A stretch of DNA of 64,000 bases from REEB95 sp963785735 (lineage in GTDB: Bacteria > Pseudomonadota > Alphaproteobacteria > ATCC43930 > CGMCC-115725), in NCBI GenBank assembly GCA_963785735.1, contig CAWAWJ010000001.1, forward strand, positions 1,860,001 to 1,924,000, read 5' to 3'. A model generated the notes under the pieces. That model had not been told where the DNA came from. It ran no database searches and worked only from the letters and a program-made list of their open reading frames with translations. The number at the start of each line of letters is the position of its first letter. Position 1 is the first letter of the stretch. Shown piece by piece: positions 11,610 to 20,256 of this stretch. A program made the translations under genes and the position numbers.

Positions 11610-14600
11610 ATGACCGATCTCAATCTCAAGCACGGGCTGGTTTTCGAGGATTTGTACCGGCGCGAGGGGCTTGTGCGGCTCGACGCCGCCTTCCTCGCGC
11701 ATCTCAAATCCGGCGACGCCGCATTGGCTGGACAACTTGCGGCGGCGCGCGCCAACCCCGAGGTGCTGCCAGCCAAGGCGGAATCCGATCTGCTGGTCGA
11801 ACTCGCGCCGCATCTGGAAGACTTCGTCGGATATCTCTTCGGCATATCCGGCGAGATGCGTGAGCTTCAGGCGGGCCATGACATTCTCACGCCGTTGCAC
11901 GGGGTCAAGCGCCTCTTCGTCCATCGCCGCGCCGTGAAGGGATTAAAGCCCGAGCAGGCGGTCGCCATCGACGGCCCGGCTTTGGCGCGCGAGCTCGAAA
12001 AGATTTTCGGCGAAAACCTGACCGAACTGATCTTCGCCAATCATGTCGCGCGCTGGATGGAGGACGAGGCGAAACACGCGGCGGAGCTCGATTTGGCCGG
12101 GCGCTACGCCGCCTGGGCCACGCTATCCCCCGCAGGCAAAGACAAACACCATGCCGGCGTCTTGTTCAAGCTGCCGCACAAGACCGACCCGCTGCATCTG
12201 GTCGCGACCGAAACCATCAAGGTTGGAGACGCCGCCGCGTTGCGCTTCCCGCCCGGAAAATGGCGGCGGCGCGAGGGCTTTGTGCTTACCGATGCCGGCA
12301 TGGATTTGAACGCCGCGCTCGATCAGTCGAATTACTGCATCTGGTGTCATGAGCAGGGTAAGGACAGTTGCGCCCACGGCCTCAAGGACAAGAAAAGCGG
12401 TGTCTTCCAGAAAAGCACATTCGGGGTGACGCTTGCCGGCTGTCCCCTTGAAGAAAAGATTTCCGAGATGAACATGACCAAGGCGCGGGGATATTCCGTC
12501 GGCGCCCTGGCCATCGCCATCGTCGACAATCCGATGGTTGCCGGCACAGGCCACCGCATCTGCAACGACTGCATGAAGTCCTGCATCTATCAGAAGCAGG
12601 AGCCGGTCGATATTCCGCAGATCGAGACACGCACGCTTAAGGACGTTCTCAATCTGCCTTGGGGCTTCGAGATCTACGGGCTGCTGACGCGCTGGAACCC
12701 GCTCAATTTGCGCCGGCCCGTGCCCAAGCCGGAAACCGGCTACAAGGTGCTGGTGGTGGGTTTGGGACCGGCAGGTTTCACCCTCGCCCATCACTTGATG
12801 AATGACGGCCATCATGTCGTGGCCATCGACGGCCTGAAGATCGAGCCGCTACCCAAGGAGATTTCCGGCGTCGATGTGGCGGGGTCGCGCCATACCTTCA
12901 AGCCGGTGCGCAACGTCGCTGAGCTTTATGAATCGCTCGACGACCGCGTCATGGCCGGTTTCGGCGGCGTGGCCGAATACGGCATCACCGTGCGCTGGAA
13001 CAAGAATTTCCTCAAGCTCATCCGCCTGCTGCTGGAACGCCGCGCGGAATTTGCCATGTTCGGCGGCGTGCGCTTCGGCGGCACCCTGACCATCGACGAC
13101 GCCTTCGCCCTTGGCTTCGACCATATCGCGCTCTGCGCCGGCGCCGGGCGGCCCACCATCGTATCGATGAAAAACGGTTTCGCGCGGGGCGTACGTCAGG
13201 CCTCGGATTTCCTCATGGCCTTGCAGTTGACAGGCGCGGCCAAGACCGAAAGCCTGGCCAATCTCACCGTGCGCCTGCCGGTGGTGGTGATCGGCGGCGG
13301 CTTGACCGCGATCGACACCGCCACGGAATCGCTCGCCTATTATCCGGTGCAGGTGGAGAAATTCCTCAAGCGCTATGAAATCCTGGTAGCCGAGCGGGGA
13401 GAAAGCGCGGTGCGCGCCGGCTGGAGCGCCGAGGACGGCGCCATAGCCGGGGATTTCATCGCCCATGCCCGCGCCATCCGCCATGAGCGCGAAGCCGCCA
13501 AGCGCGAGGGCCGCGCGCCCAAGATCATCGAGCTGATCGATAGCTGGGGCGGCGTCACCATCGCCTATCGCCGCCGCCTGATCGACGCGCCGAGCTATAC
13601 CCTCAATCACGAGGAAGTGGCCAAGGCGATGGAGGAAGGCATCCGCTTCGCCGAGGGCCTGGCGCCGGAGGCGGTGGAATTGGACGGCTTCGGTCATGCC
13701 GCGTCGCTCACCTTGATGCGCCACGGCACCGCCAAGCCCGAACGGGTCTCGCTGCCGGCGCGCACCATTCTGGTCGCGGCCGGAACCCAACCCAACACCG
13801 TGCTCGGCCGCGAGGATCCGGCCCATGTTGTGCTCGACGGCAAATATTTCCAGGCGCTCGACGAGGACGGCAACCCAGCCAGCCCGGAACCCGTGGCCAA
13901 GCCGGCCGCGGTGCATGTGCTAATGAGCCTTGCCGCCGATGGCCGTGCCATCAGCTTCTTCGGCGATTTGCATCCCTCTTTCTCGGGCAATGTGGTGAAG
14001 GCGATGGGCGGCGCCAAGCAAGGCTATCCGGTGGTGAGCCGCATGCTTCACCGACGCAAGCCGGCCGGCCCCAAGCCGGCGGCATTGATGGCCCAGCTCA
14101 ACCGCGAACTCCGCGCCACGGTGCATGAGATGATCCGCCTGACGCATAACATCGTCGAGGTCGTGATCAAGGCGCCGGCGGCGGCGCGCGCTTTCCATCC
14201 CGGCCAGTTCTACCGCCTTCAGAATTACGAAACTCAAAGCCCGGATATCGACGGCACGCGCTTGGCCATGGAAGGTTTGGCGCTGACCGGCGCCTGGGTC
14301 GACCGGGAGAAAGGACTCATATCGACAATAGTTCTGGAGATGGGCGGTTCGTCCGATCTCTGCGTGCTCTTGGAAAAGGGGGATCCGGTGATCCTGATGG
14401 GACCGACCGGAACGCCGACCGAGACCCCCGGAGGCGAAACCGTCCTTCTGGCCGGCGGCGGGTTGGGCAACGCCGTGCTGCTCTCGATCGGCAAGGCGCT
14501 GCGCGAGAACGGCTCCAAGGTGCTCTATTTCGCCGGCTATAAACACGTGGCCGACCGCTACAAGGTGGCGGAAATCGAGGCTTGCGCCGACACGGTGGTG

Positions 14601-15089
14601 TGGTGCTGCGATGAGGCGCCGGGTTTTCAGCCTACCCGCAAGCAGGACCGCGCTTTCGTCGGCAACATCGTGGCGGCGATTTCGAATTATGGTGCAGGCA
14701 AGTTAGGTCCGGCGCCGGTCGCCTTGAACACCATTGACCGGCTGATCGTCATCGGCTCGGACGGCATGATGAACGCCGTCGGCCAGGCGCGGGAAGGGGC
14801 CCTTAAGCCGCTGTTGAAACCCGGACACCGCGCCATCGCCTCGATCAACTCACCGATGCAATGCATGATGAAGGAGATCTGCGCCCAATGCCTCCAGGTC
14901 CAGAAGGACCCGGCCACCGGCGCCGAAACCGTTGTGTTTTCCTGCTTCAACCAGGATCAGCCGCTGGAGCGGGTCGATTTCAAATGCCTGCATGAACGAC
15001 TTGGGCAGAACGCGCTCGAGGAAAAGCTGACCGCGCTGTGGATCGACCGCTGCCTGCGGCATCTCGGCCTGCGCACCGCCGCGGAATAG
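11610..15089 (+). CDS. Large iron-sulfur flavoprotein: unknown N-domain, GltD/NfnB-like and PyrK/NfnA-like fusion
   Basis: 1159 residues. Residues 1-240 form a domain I do not recognise. Residues 243-325 hold a GltD-type di-cluster cysteine set (C243, C246, C254, C278 in CPLEE, and C318, C321, C325 in CNDCMKSC). An FAD loop VVGLGPAG starts near 381 and an NAD(P)H loop VVVIGGGLTAID near 559. Residues from about 835 resemble PyrK: HPGQFYRLQNY for flavin, LAGGGLGNAVLLSIGKAL for nucleotide, and cysteines 1085, 1091, 1094 and 1112 for a 2Fe-2S cluster. The order corresponds to NfnB plus NfnA, the bifurcating NADH:ferredoxin-NADP oxidoreductase, in a single chain. Transhydrogenase or ferredoxin-linked activity is inference. 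It stands alone between the GGT-family and bpt genes. Confidence 0.85.
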   Translation: MTDLNLKHGLVFEDLYRREGLVRLDAAFLAHLKSGDAALAGQLAAARANPEVLPAKAESDLLVELAPHLEDFVGYLFGISGEMRELQAGHDILTPLHGVKRLFVHRRAVKGLKPEQAVAIDGPALARELEKIFGENLTELIFANHVARWMEDEAKHAAELDLAGRYAAWATLSPAGKDKHHAGVLFKLPHKTDPLHLVATETIKVGDAAALRFPPGKWRRREGFVLTDAGMDLNAALDQSNYCIWCHEQGKDSCAHGLKDKKSGVFQKSTFGVTLAGCPLEEKISEMNMTKARGYSVGALAIAIVDNPMVAGTGHRICNDCMKSCIYQKQEPVDIPQIETRTLKDVLNLPWGFEIYGLLTRWNPLNLRRPVPKPETGYKVLVVGLGPAGFTLAHHLMNDGHHVVAIDGLKIEPLPKEISGVDVAGSRHTFKPVRNVAELYESLDDRVMAGFGGVAEYGITVRWNKNFLKLIRLLLERRAEFAMFGGVRFGGTLTIDDAFALGFDHIALCAGAGRPTIVSMKNGFARGVRQASDFLMALQLTGAAKTESLANLTVRLPVVVIGGGLTAIDTATESLAYYPVQVEKFLKRYEILVAERGESAVRAGWSAEDGAIAGDFIAHARAIRHEREAAKREGRAPKIIELIDSWGGVTIAYRRRLIDAPSYTLNHEEVAKAMEEGIRFAEGLAPEAVELDGFGHAASLTLMRHGTAKPERVSLPARTILVAAGTQPNTVLGREDPAHVVLDGKYFQALDEDGNPASPEPVAKPAAVHVLMSLAADGRAISFFGDLHPSFSGNVVKAMGGAKQGYPVVSRMLHRRKPAGPKPAALMAQLNRELRATVHEMIRLTHNIVEVVIKAPAAARAFHPGQFYRLQNYETQSPDIDGTRLAMEGLALTGAWVDREKGLISTIVLEMGGSSDLCVLLEKGDPVILMGPTGTPTETPGGETVLLAGGGLGNAVLLSIGKALRENGSKVLYFAGYKHVADRYKVAEIEACADTVVWCCDEAPGFQPTRKQDRAFVGNIVAAISNYGAGKLGPAPVALNTIDRLIVIGSDGMMNAVGQAREGALKPLLKPGHRAIASINSPMQCMMKEICAQCLQVQKDPATGAETVVFSCFNQDQPLERVDFKCLHERLGQNALEEKLTALWIDRCLRHLGLRTAAE

Positions 15090-15154
15090 GCCGCGCCGCA
15101 CAAATTCGTTCAAATACAGATTACTAGATAAATTTCTTCACGCGAGTCGCGCGG

Positions 15155-15901
15155 CTACTCCATGCGCTTCCATTCGCCGTCGCGCAACGCTTCGAGCGGC
15201 CGGAAGCGCGCCTTGTAGGCCATCTTGGCGCTGGCCGATATCCAATAGCCCAGATAGACATAGGCCAAGCCGCGCCGCCGGGCCTCGTCCACCAGCGCCA
15301 ACACCAGCATGGTGCCGAGACCGCGCTTGCCTTCCTCGGGGTCGTAATAGCTGTAGACCGCGGAAACCCCGTCATCGAGCACATCGGCCAGGCAGGCGCC
15401 GCGTAGATCGCCACCGCTTTCGCGCAAGCTCAGTATCCGGGTCAAAAGCGGGCTGTCCTCGATCATCGCTCGGTAGTCGCCATAGGTCATCGCCGCCATG
15501 TCGCTGTCGGCGTGGCGCGAGCGCTGATAGCGCTGGAACAGCCGGAACTGCTCGTGATCGGCGCGTGGATTCTCGGCCAACGCCGCGAGATCGCGGTTCA
15601 GGTTGCGAATGCGGCGCTGCGAACGGCTTTCGGTGAAATCCGCCACCGCGATGCGCACCGGCACGCAGGCCGAGCAGCCGGAACAGGCGGGGCGGTAAGC
15701 GAGCGCATGGCTGCGGCGAAAACCGGCGCGCGACAACTCGTTATAGAGCGCGGCGCCGCCATTGCCGTACAACTCGGTGACGAGCTTGCGCTCGCCGCGG
15801 CCGGCGACGTAGGGGCAGGGCAGCGTGCCGGTGGCGAAGAAATGTTGAGGCGGAATGAGTTCAATCGCCACTCTCGACGAGCCGCCGCGGCCTTCGGGCA
15901 T
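15155..15901 (-). CDS. bpt: Aspartate/glutamate leucyltransferase
   Basis: 248 residues. It transfers leucine from leucyl-tRNA to N-terminal aspartate or glutamate of proteins, marking them for ClpS/ClpAP degradation (N-degron pathway). The N-terminal ATE domain has the conserved cysteine cluster CSGCSACVPVRI, and YRPACSGC precedes it. The C-terminal half has YSYYDPEEGKRGLGTMLVLALVDEAR and YVYLGYWISASAKMAYKARFRPLE, typical of bacterial Bpt. ATG at 15901 follows GGGTTGCAGG. The length is normal for the family. It converges on the large flavoprotein gene. Confidence 0.95.
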   Translation of the reverse strand: MPEGRGGSSRVAIELIPPQHFFATGTLPCPYVAGRGERKLVTELYGNGGAALYNELSRAGFRRSHALAYRPACSGCSACVPVRIAVADFTESRSQRRIRNLNRDLAALAENPRADHEQFRLFQRYQRSRHADSDMAAMTYGDYRAMIEDSPLLTRILSLRESGGDLRGACLADVLDDGVSAVYSYYDPEEGKRGLGTMLVLALVDEARRRGLAYVYLGYWISASAKMAYKARFRPLEALRDGEWKRME

Positions 15902-16016
15902 CCTGCAACCCCTCCTGTCCGTGGATTATGGAATGCCGCCGGGCTTGGGCGCAAGTCCATGCTGGCACAGTGAAGAAATGCTATAGAGGGACTCGCCGGA
16001 CAACAGGGAGAATCGC

Positions 16017-16304
16017 ATGACCGCTTATCTTGTCGCCGAAATCGACGTCACCGACCTTGCCGCCTATGAGCCCTATAAAAAAGCGGCAAGTGAATCGATC
16101 ACCCGTCACGGCGGCAAATATATAGCGCGCGGCGGCAAAACCGTGTCGCTCGAAGGGGCGCCGCCCAAGCGTCTGGTCGTGCTCGAGTTCCCGAGCATCG
16201 ATGCCGCCAAGCGCTTTCATGAATCGGCCGATTACCAGGCGGCGATCACGCTGCGCAAGAAGGCGTCGGCCAGCAGCCGGCTCTTCATCGTCGAGGGTCA
16301 GTAG
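16017..16304 (+). CDS. DUF1330 family protein
   Basis: 95 residues, a single ferredoxin-like alpha/beta domain of the DUF1330 type (dimeric alpha-beta barrel superfamily). MTAYLVAEIDVTDLAAYEPYKKAA, GGKYIARGGKTVSLEG and RLVVLEFPSIDAAKRFHESADYQAA are the family's three conserved blocks. AGGGAG lies six bases before the ATG. The biochemical role of the family is not known; small proteins of this fold often bind or act on aromatic or acyl compounds. It stands alone between divergent bpt and the convergent acylase gene. Confidence 0.92.
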   Translation: MTAYLVAEIDVTDLAAYEPYKKAASESITRHGGKYIARGGKTVSLEGAPPKRLVVLEFPSIDAAKRFHESADYQAAITLRKKASASSRLFIVEGQ

Positions 16305-16316
16305 TCAGGCCAATGC

Positions 16317-18698
16317 TCAGGGCGGCGTGAGAACGAGCGTGCCGCCACTGGCGTCGCCGCCGATGCTGACATAGTCGACATTGCGCCAGGGCGTCAGCAG
16401 ATCGTCCCAATGCGGCGAAAGCGGGTTGCCCGACTGCCCCGGCACCACCATGAAACGCGCCGATCCCGGCTCGGCCATGTCGACGACCATGCGCATCACC
16501 GGGCCGAAGCGGTCGGCGAAGGGCGTGTCATCGTCGCGGACGAAGAAGGCGCCGGCGTTGATCGTGTCGATGCCGCCATCGGCGGCGATGTTCGGCGTCA
16601 GCCAGTCCTGCAACCGCGGCAACTTCGACCATAACGGATGTTCGAATATGGCGTGATGCGCCTTGCCCCAATTCAACGCGCCGGGATCGAAACCGTAGCG
16701 CGTGGCAAGATCGTCGAGAGCGCGGTCGAGCGATTGCGACAGCGCCGCGCCGCAGCCCGCCGCACCGCACCAATCGGGATGCGATGTGAGAACGGCGCGC
16801 ACCGCATCGGGGCGTAGGCTCCAGTAATCGGCGAAATTGGGGCCGAGTTTAGCGGCGAACAGCGTGCGGTTGAGCTCGCGCAGCCAGGCGCTAAAGATCA
16901 GCGGCTCGATCCTGTCCCGGCTCATGCGTCCGTCCCAGGCGCGGAGCTGGTCCATCGCCGCCTGAGCGCGCGGATTGGAAGGCAGCGTGACCAGCATCAA
17001 AGGCAGCAGATCGCGGGTCATGAGCGAGAGCGTGTCGCCCTGGATCGCCGCCATGGTGTCGGGCGATTGCTTGGGCGTGCCGTCGAGCAGCGCCGCGATG
17101 CGCTTGGCGCGGTTAGGCAGATCCCAATCGCGGCCGAGGAAATAGCCGTAATTCTTGGGCACGATGCGGTTATTGGCGGTGACCAGGCGTTGCAGCGGCG
17201 GATCGAAGGCGCTCGGCAGCTCGGCGAAAGGGATGAATCCGGTCCAGTCGTATTCACCGCTCCAGCCAGGCGCCGGCAGCCAGCCATCGCCCTTGGCGCG
17301 GATCGGCACGCGCCCCGGCGCGAAGAAGCCGATATGGCCGGCGGAATCGGCATAGAGAATGTTCTGCTGCGGCGCCGTCCAATCCTTGAGCGCTCCTAGG
17401 AATTCGGTCCAGTTGGTGGCGCGCGCCAAATGCCAGATCGCCTCGGGTGTTCGGTCGCCGTCGCCGAGCCAAGTGGCCTGAAGCGCCAGCATCTCGCCGC
17501 CCGGCGCGCTCAATCCGGCGAGGTCGGAAATGACCGGGCCGTGGCGCGTCGAACGGATGATGAGAGTGACCGGTGACTCCCCCCGCACCTGGATTTCCTC
17601 CTGCCGAACATCGAAGGGCAGGGAACCGCCGGGTGCGAGATAGCGGCTGGGATCGTCGGGATCGGGTTTTTCGATGAAAAGGTCTTCGACATCGCTCGTC
17701 GTGGTGGTGAAGCCCCAGGATATCCGATCGCTGTGGCCGATGACGATGAAGGGCGCGCCCGGGGCGGTGACGCCGGCAAGATCGAGCGACGGCGTCTTGA
17801 TGCGCGCCAGATACCAAGTACCGGGCGAGGCGAAGCTCAGATGCGTGTCATTGGCGAGGATCGGCTTGCCCGATTGGCTGCGTTTTCCCGAAACCGCCCA
17901 ATTGTTCGAGGCGCGCACGGGCTGGTCGTCGCCCGGCGGCAAGACGGATGCCAGCGCACCGGCGGGAAGGCCTTCGAGCCGGGCGCGCGCGCCCGTGGGC
18001 GTGGGCGCGTCGTCAGGATAAGGTGGATAGAGCACGTCGAGATCGCCGGCCGAAACCTGTTGCAAGAGCCGCACGCGTTGCAATTCGCCGCGATAATTTC
18101 CGCTCAATTGCAAATCCATGATCTTGCCCCAGACCAAAGAATCCGCCGGGGTCCAAGGCTCGGGCGCGGCGCCTATCAGGTAATATTCCGGCGGCAACGC
18201 GCCGCGCCGCGTGGCGAGGAAGGCGTTGACGCCGGCGGCATAGGCGTCGAACACCGCGCGCAGCTCGGGCGAAAGCGCGTCGTATTGCTTTTGCGCCGAC
18301 TGGTAGAGCCCGAGCATGCGGGTGAAACGGTCGATCGGCAAGGCCGTCTCGCCGAACCATTCGGCAAGCCGCCCCGCGCCATAGCGCCGCATCAGATCCA
18401 TGGCGTAGAGCCGGTCCTGGGCGTGCAGGAATCCCAGCGCGAAGGCGGCGTCGCGGTCGTTTTGCGCGGCTATGGTGGGAATACCCTTGGCGTCGCGGCT
18501 GATCGTGACCGCGGCGGCGAGGCCAGGCAGGACCAGATTGCCGTCGGTAAGCGGCAGCGAACTTCTGAGCCAAAGATAACCCGCGCCACCCGCGCCGACG
18601 GCAAAGGTCAGCACCAGAACCAGAAAACCGATCGCGGCGCGGCGGAAAGATGAACGCCCGCGCCGGGGCGGCTTTTTATTACGGGGGGTTTTCTTCAA
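16317..18698 (-). CDS. Penicillin acylase family protein
   Basis: About 793 residues. It is an Ntn-hydrolase that cleaves amide bonds of acylated compounds (penicillins, acyl-homoserine lactones, other N-acyl amides). A basic N-terminus and a hydrophobic stretch (FLVLVLTFAVGAGGAGYLW) form a signal or anchor sequence, so the enzyme is periplasmic. The precursor is expected to split before the serine of ASNNWAVSGKRS, which becomes the catalytic N-terminal nucleophile. The alpha chain has GFLHAQDRLYAMDLMRR. I take the start as TTG 18698, which overlaps the TGA of the upstream aldehyde dehydrogenase; the longer open frame above it is only the shadow of that gene. True substrates are unknown, and quorum quenching is a possibility. 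Confidence 0.9.
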   Translation of the reverse strand: MKKTPRNKKPPRRGRSSFRRAAIGFLVLVLTFAVGAGGAGYLWLRSSLPLTDGNLVLPGLAAAVTISRDAKGIPTIAAQNDRDAAFALGFLHAQDRLYAMDLMRRYGAGRLAEWFGETALPIDRFTRMLGLYQSAQKQYDALSPELRAVFDAYAAGVNAFLATRRGALPPEYYLIGAAPEPWTPADSLVWGKIMDLQLSGNYRGELQRVRLLQQVSAGDLDVLYPPYPDDAPTPTGARARLEGLPAGALASVLPPGDDQPVRASNNWAVSGKRSQSGKPILANDTHLSFASPGTWYLARIKTPSLDLAGVTAPGAPFIVIGHSDRISWGFTTTTSDVEDLFIEKPDPDDPSRYLAPGGSLPFDVRQEEIQVRGESPVTLIIRSTRHGPVISDLAGLSAPGGEMLALQATWLGDGDRTPEAIWHLARATNWTEFLGALKDWTAPQQNILYADSAGHIGFFAPGRVPIRAKGDGWLPAPGWSGEYDWTGFIPFAELPSAFDPPLQRLVTANNRIVPKNYGYFLGRDWDLPNRAKRIAALLDGTPKQSPDTMAAIQGDTLSLMTRDLLPLMLVTLPSNPRAQAAMDQLRAWDGRMSRDRIEPLIFSAWLRELNRTLFAAKLGPNFADYWSLRPDAVRAVLTSHPDWCGAAGCGAALSQSLDRALDDLATRYGFDPGALNWGKAHHAIFEHPLWSKLPRLQDWLTPNIAADGGIDTINAGAFFVRDDDTPFADRFGPVMRMVVDMAEPGSARFMVVPGQSGNPLSPHWDDLLTPWRNVDYVSIGGDASGGTLVLTPP

Positions 18699-20194
18699 TT
18701 GAGGTTGAGTATGATGGTCTTCTTGTGAGTGAAGTGCTCGAGCATTGATTCGAGCGAGGCCTCCTTTCCGAGGCCCGAATTCTTGACGCCGCCATAGGAC
18801 ATGTTGGCCTGCACCACCAGATTCTGATTCACCTGCACCAATCCGGCCTCGAGCCGCTGGGTGGCGTCGAGTGCGGTCTTGAGATCCTTCGTCCAGATGG
18901 TGGCGGCAAGTCCGAATTCGGTGTCGTTGGCCTGGCGGATGGCGTCCTCGTAATCCTTGAACTTGATGACGCAGGTCACGGGCCCGAAGATTTCCTCGCG
19001 CGCGAGCTTGTTGTCGTTCGTCAGTCCAGTAAAGATCACCGGCTGCACGAAATAGCCCTTGGACAGTTTTACGTCCTTGGGCATCGCGGAGCATTTATTG
19101 GCCGTGGCGCCCGGACTCTTCTCGCCGTATTCGATATAGGAGATCACCTTGTCGTATTGCTGCTTGGAGATGATCGAACCGATATCGGTCGCCTCGTCCA
19201 GCGGATCGCCCATTTTCATCGCATCGACCTTGGCCTTGAGCTTCGAAACGAACGTGTCGTGGATCGATTCATGGACGAAAATGCGCGAGGCTGCGGTGCA
19301 GCTTTGCCCTTGGCGGGTGAAGCGCATGCCGATGATTGCGCCCTCGACCGCTTTCTCCAGATCGGCGTCGCCCATCACCACCATCGGGCTCTTGCCGCCC
19401 AATTCTAGCGTGACCGGAATAAGTTTTTGTGACGCCGCGGCATAGACCATTTTCCCGGTGTCGACCGAGCCGGTGAATGTCACCTTGCCGATGCCCTTAT
19501 GCGCCACCAGTGGCGCGCCGCATTGCGGCCCGTCGCCCGAAAGGATGTTCAACACGCCCGGCGGCAGAACCTGGTTCATGATCTGGCAAGCGCGCAGCAC
19601 GGTAAGCGGCGCCTCCTCGGCGGATTTCACCACGACCGAGTTTCCGGCCACCATCGCCGGCGCGATCTTAAGCGCCATCAGCAGCAAGGGCACGTTCCAG
19701 GGAATTATCGCGCCTACCACGCCGATCGGCTCGCGCTGGGTGATGGTCAGCATGCCCGGCTTGAAGGGCACGCTCTCGCCCTTCAGCTCCGAGCCGAGCC
19801 CGCCGTAGAAAACCAGCACGTCGGCGAAGACGCCGGCTTCGATCCGACTTTCGGTGCGGATCGCCTTGCCGGTTTCGAGCGTGATGAGCCGCGCCAGTTC
19901 CTCGACGTGATCGCCGAGAAGACGGCCGCATTCCTGCACCAGCTTGCCGCGCTCGCGCGAGGCGAGCTTGGTCCAGGATTTTTGCGCCTTCTGCGCCGCC
20001 TTGACCGCGACATCGACATCGGCCGCGGCGCCGTCGGCGGCTTCGCCGACGATCTCCTGGTTGGCCGGGTTGACCACCTTGAAGGTCTTGCGCGACGCAG
20101 CATGCACCATGGCGCCGTCGATCAGGAGCTTGTTCGACATCTCACGCGCAAGCGCGCGCGGATCGAGCACGGGCGACAGGCGGTTTTGCAACAT
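18695..20194 (-). CDS. NAD(P)-dependent aldehyde dehydrogenase
   Basis: 499 residues of the aldehyde dehydrogenase superfamily. IIPWNVPLL and KSAEEAPLT bind the cofactor, the general-base glutamate is in LELGGKSP and the nucleophilic cysteine in RQGQSCTAASRIFV. EEIFGPV is the conserved late motif. The sequence resembles betaine-aldehyde or succinate-semialdehyde type enzymes, but the substrate cannot be set from sequence. The start at ATG 20194 has AGGGAG seven bases upstream; a start at MSNKLLIDG (20140) is possible. It is second in a minus-strand run after a CoA-transferase and overlaps the acylase gene, so translation of the three is likely linked. Confidence 0.93.
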   Translation of the reverse strand: MLQNRLSPVLDPRALAREMSNKLLIDGAMVHAASRKTFKVVNPANQEIVGEAADGAAADVDVAVKAAQKAQKSWTKLASRERGKLVQECGRLLGDHVEELARLITLETGKAIRTESRIEAGVFADVLVFYGGLGSELKGESVPFKPGMLTITQREPIGVVGAIIPWNVPLLLMALKIAPAMVAGNSVVVKSAEEAPLTVLRACQIMNQVLPPGVLNILSGDGPQCGAPLVAHKGIGKVTFTGSVDTGKMVYAAASQKLIPVTLELGGKSPMVVMGDADLEKAVEGAIIGMRFTRQGQSCTAASRIFVHESIHDTFVSKLKAKVDAMKMGDPLDEATDIGSIISKQQYDKVISYIEYGEKSPGATANKCSAMPKDVKLSKGYFVQPVIFTGLTNDNKLAREEIFGPVTCVIKFKDYEDAIRQANDTEFGLAATIWTKDLKTALDATQRLEAGLVQVNQNLVVQANMSYGGVKNSGLGKEASLESMLEHFTHKKTIILNLN

Positions 20195-20256
20195 GAGCGA
20201 GCTCCCTTGGGCTTTAAGGCGGCTTTGGCCCAAGTGTAAGCCGGGACGGGCGCGGC

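Noticed and set aside
18699..19094. N-terminal extension of the penicillin acylase
   Set aside because: Those residues are an Arg/Gln/His-rich shadow of the aldehyde dehydrogenase; the signal sequence begins after TTG 18698.
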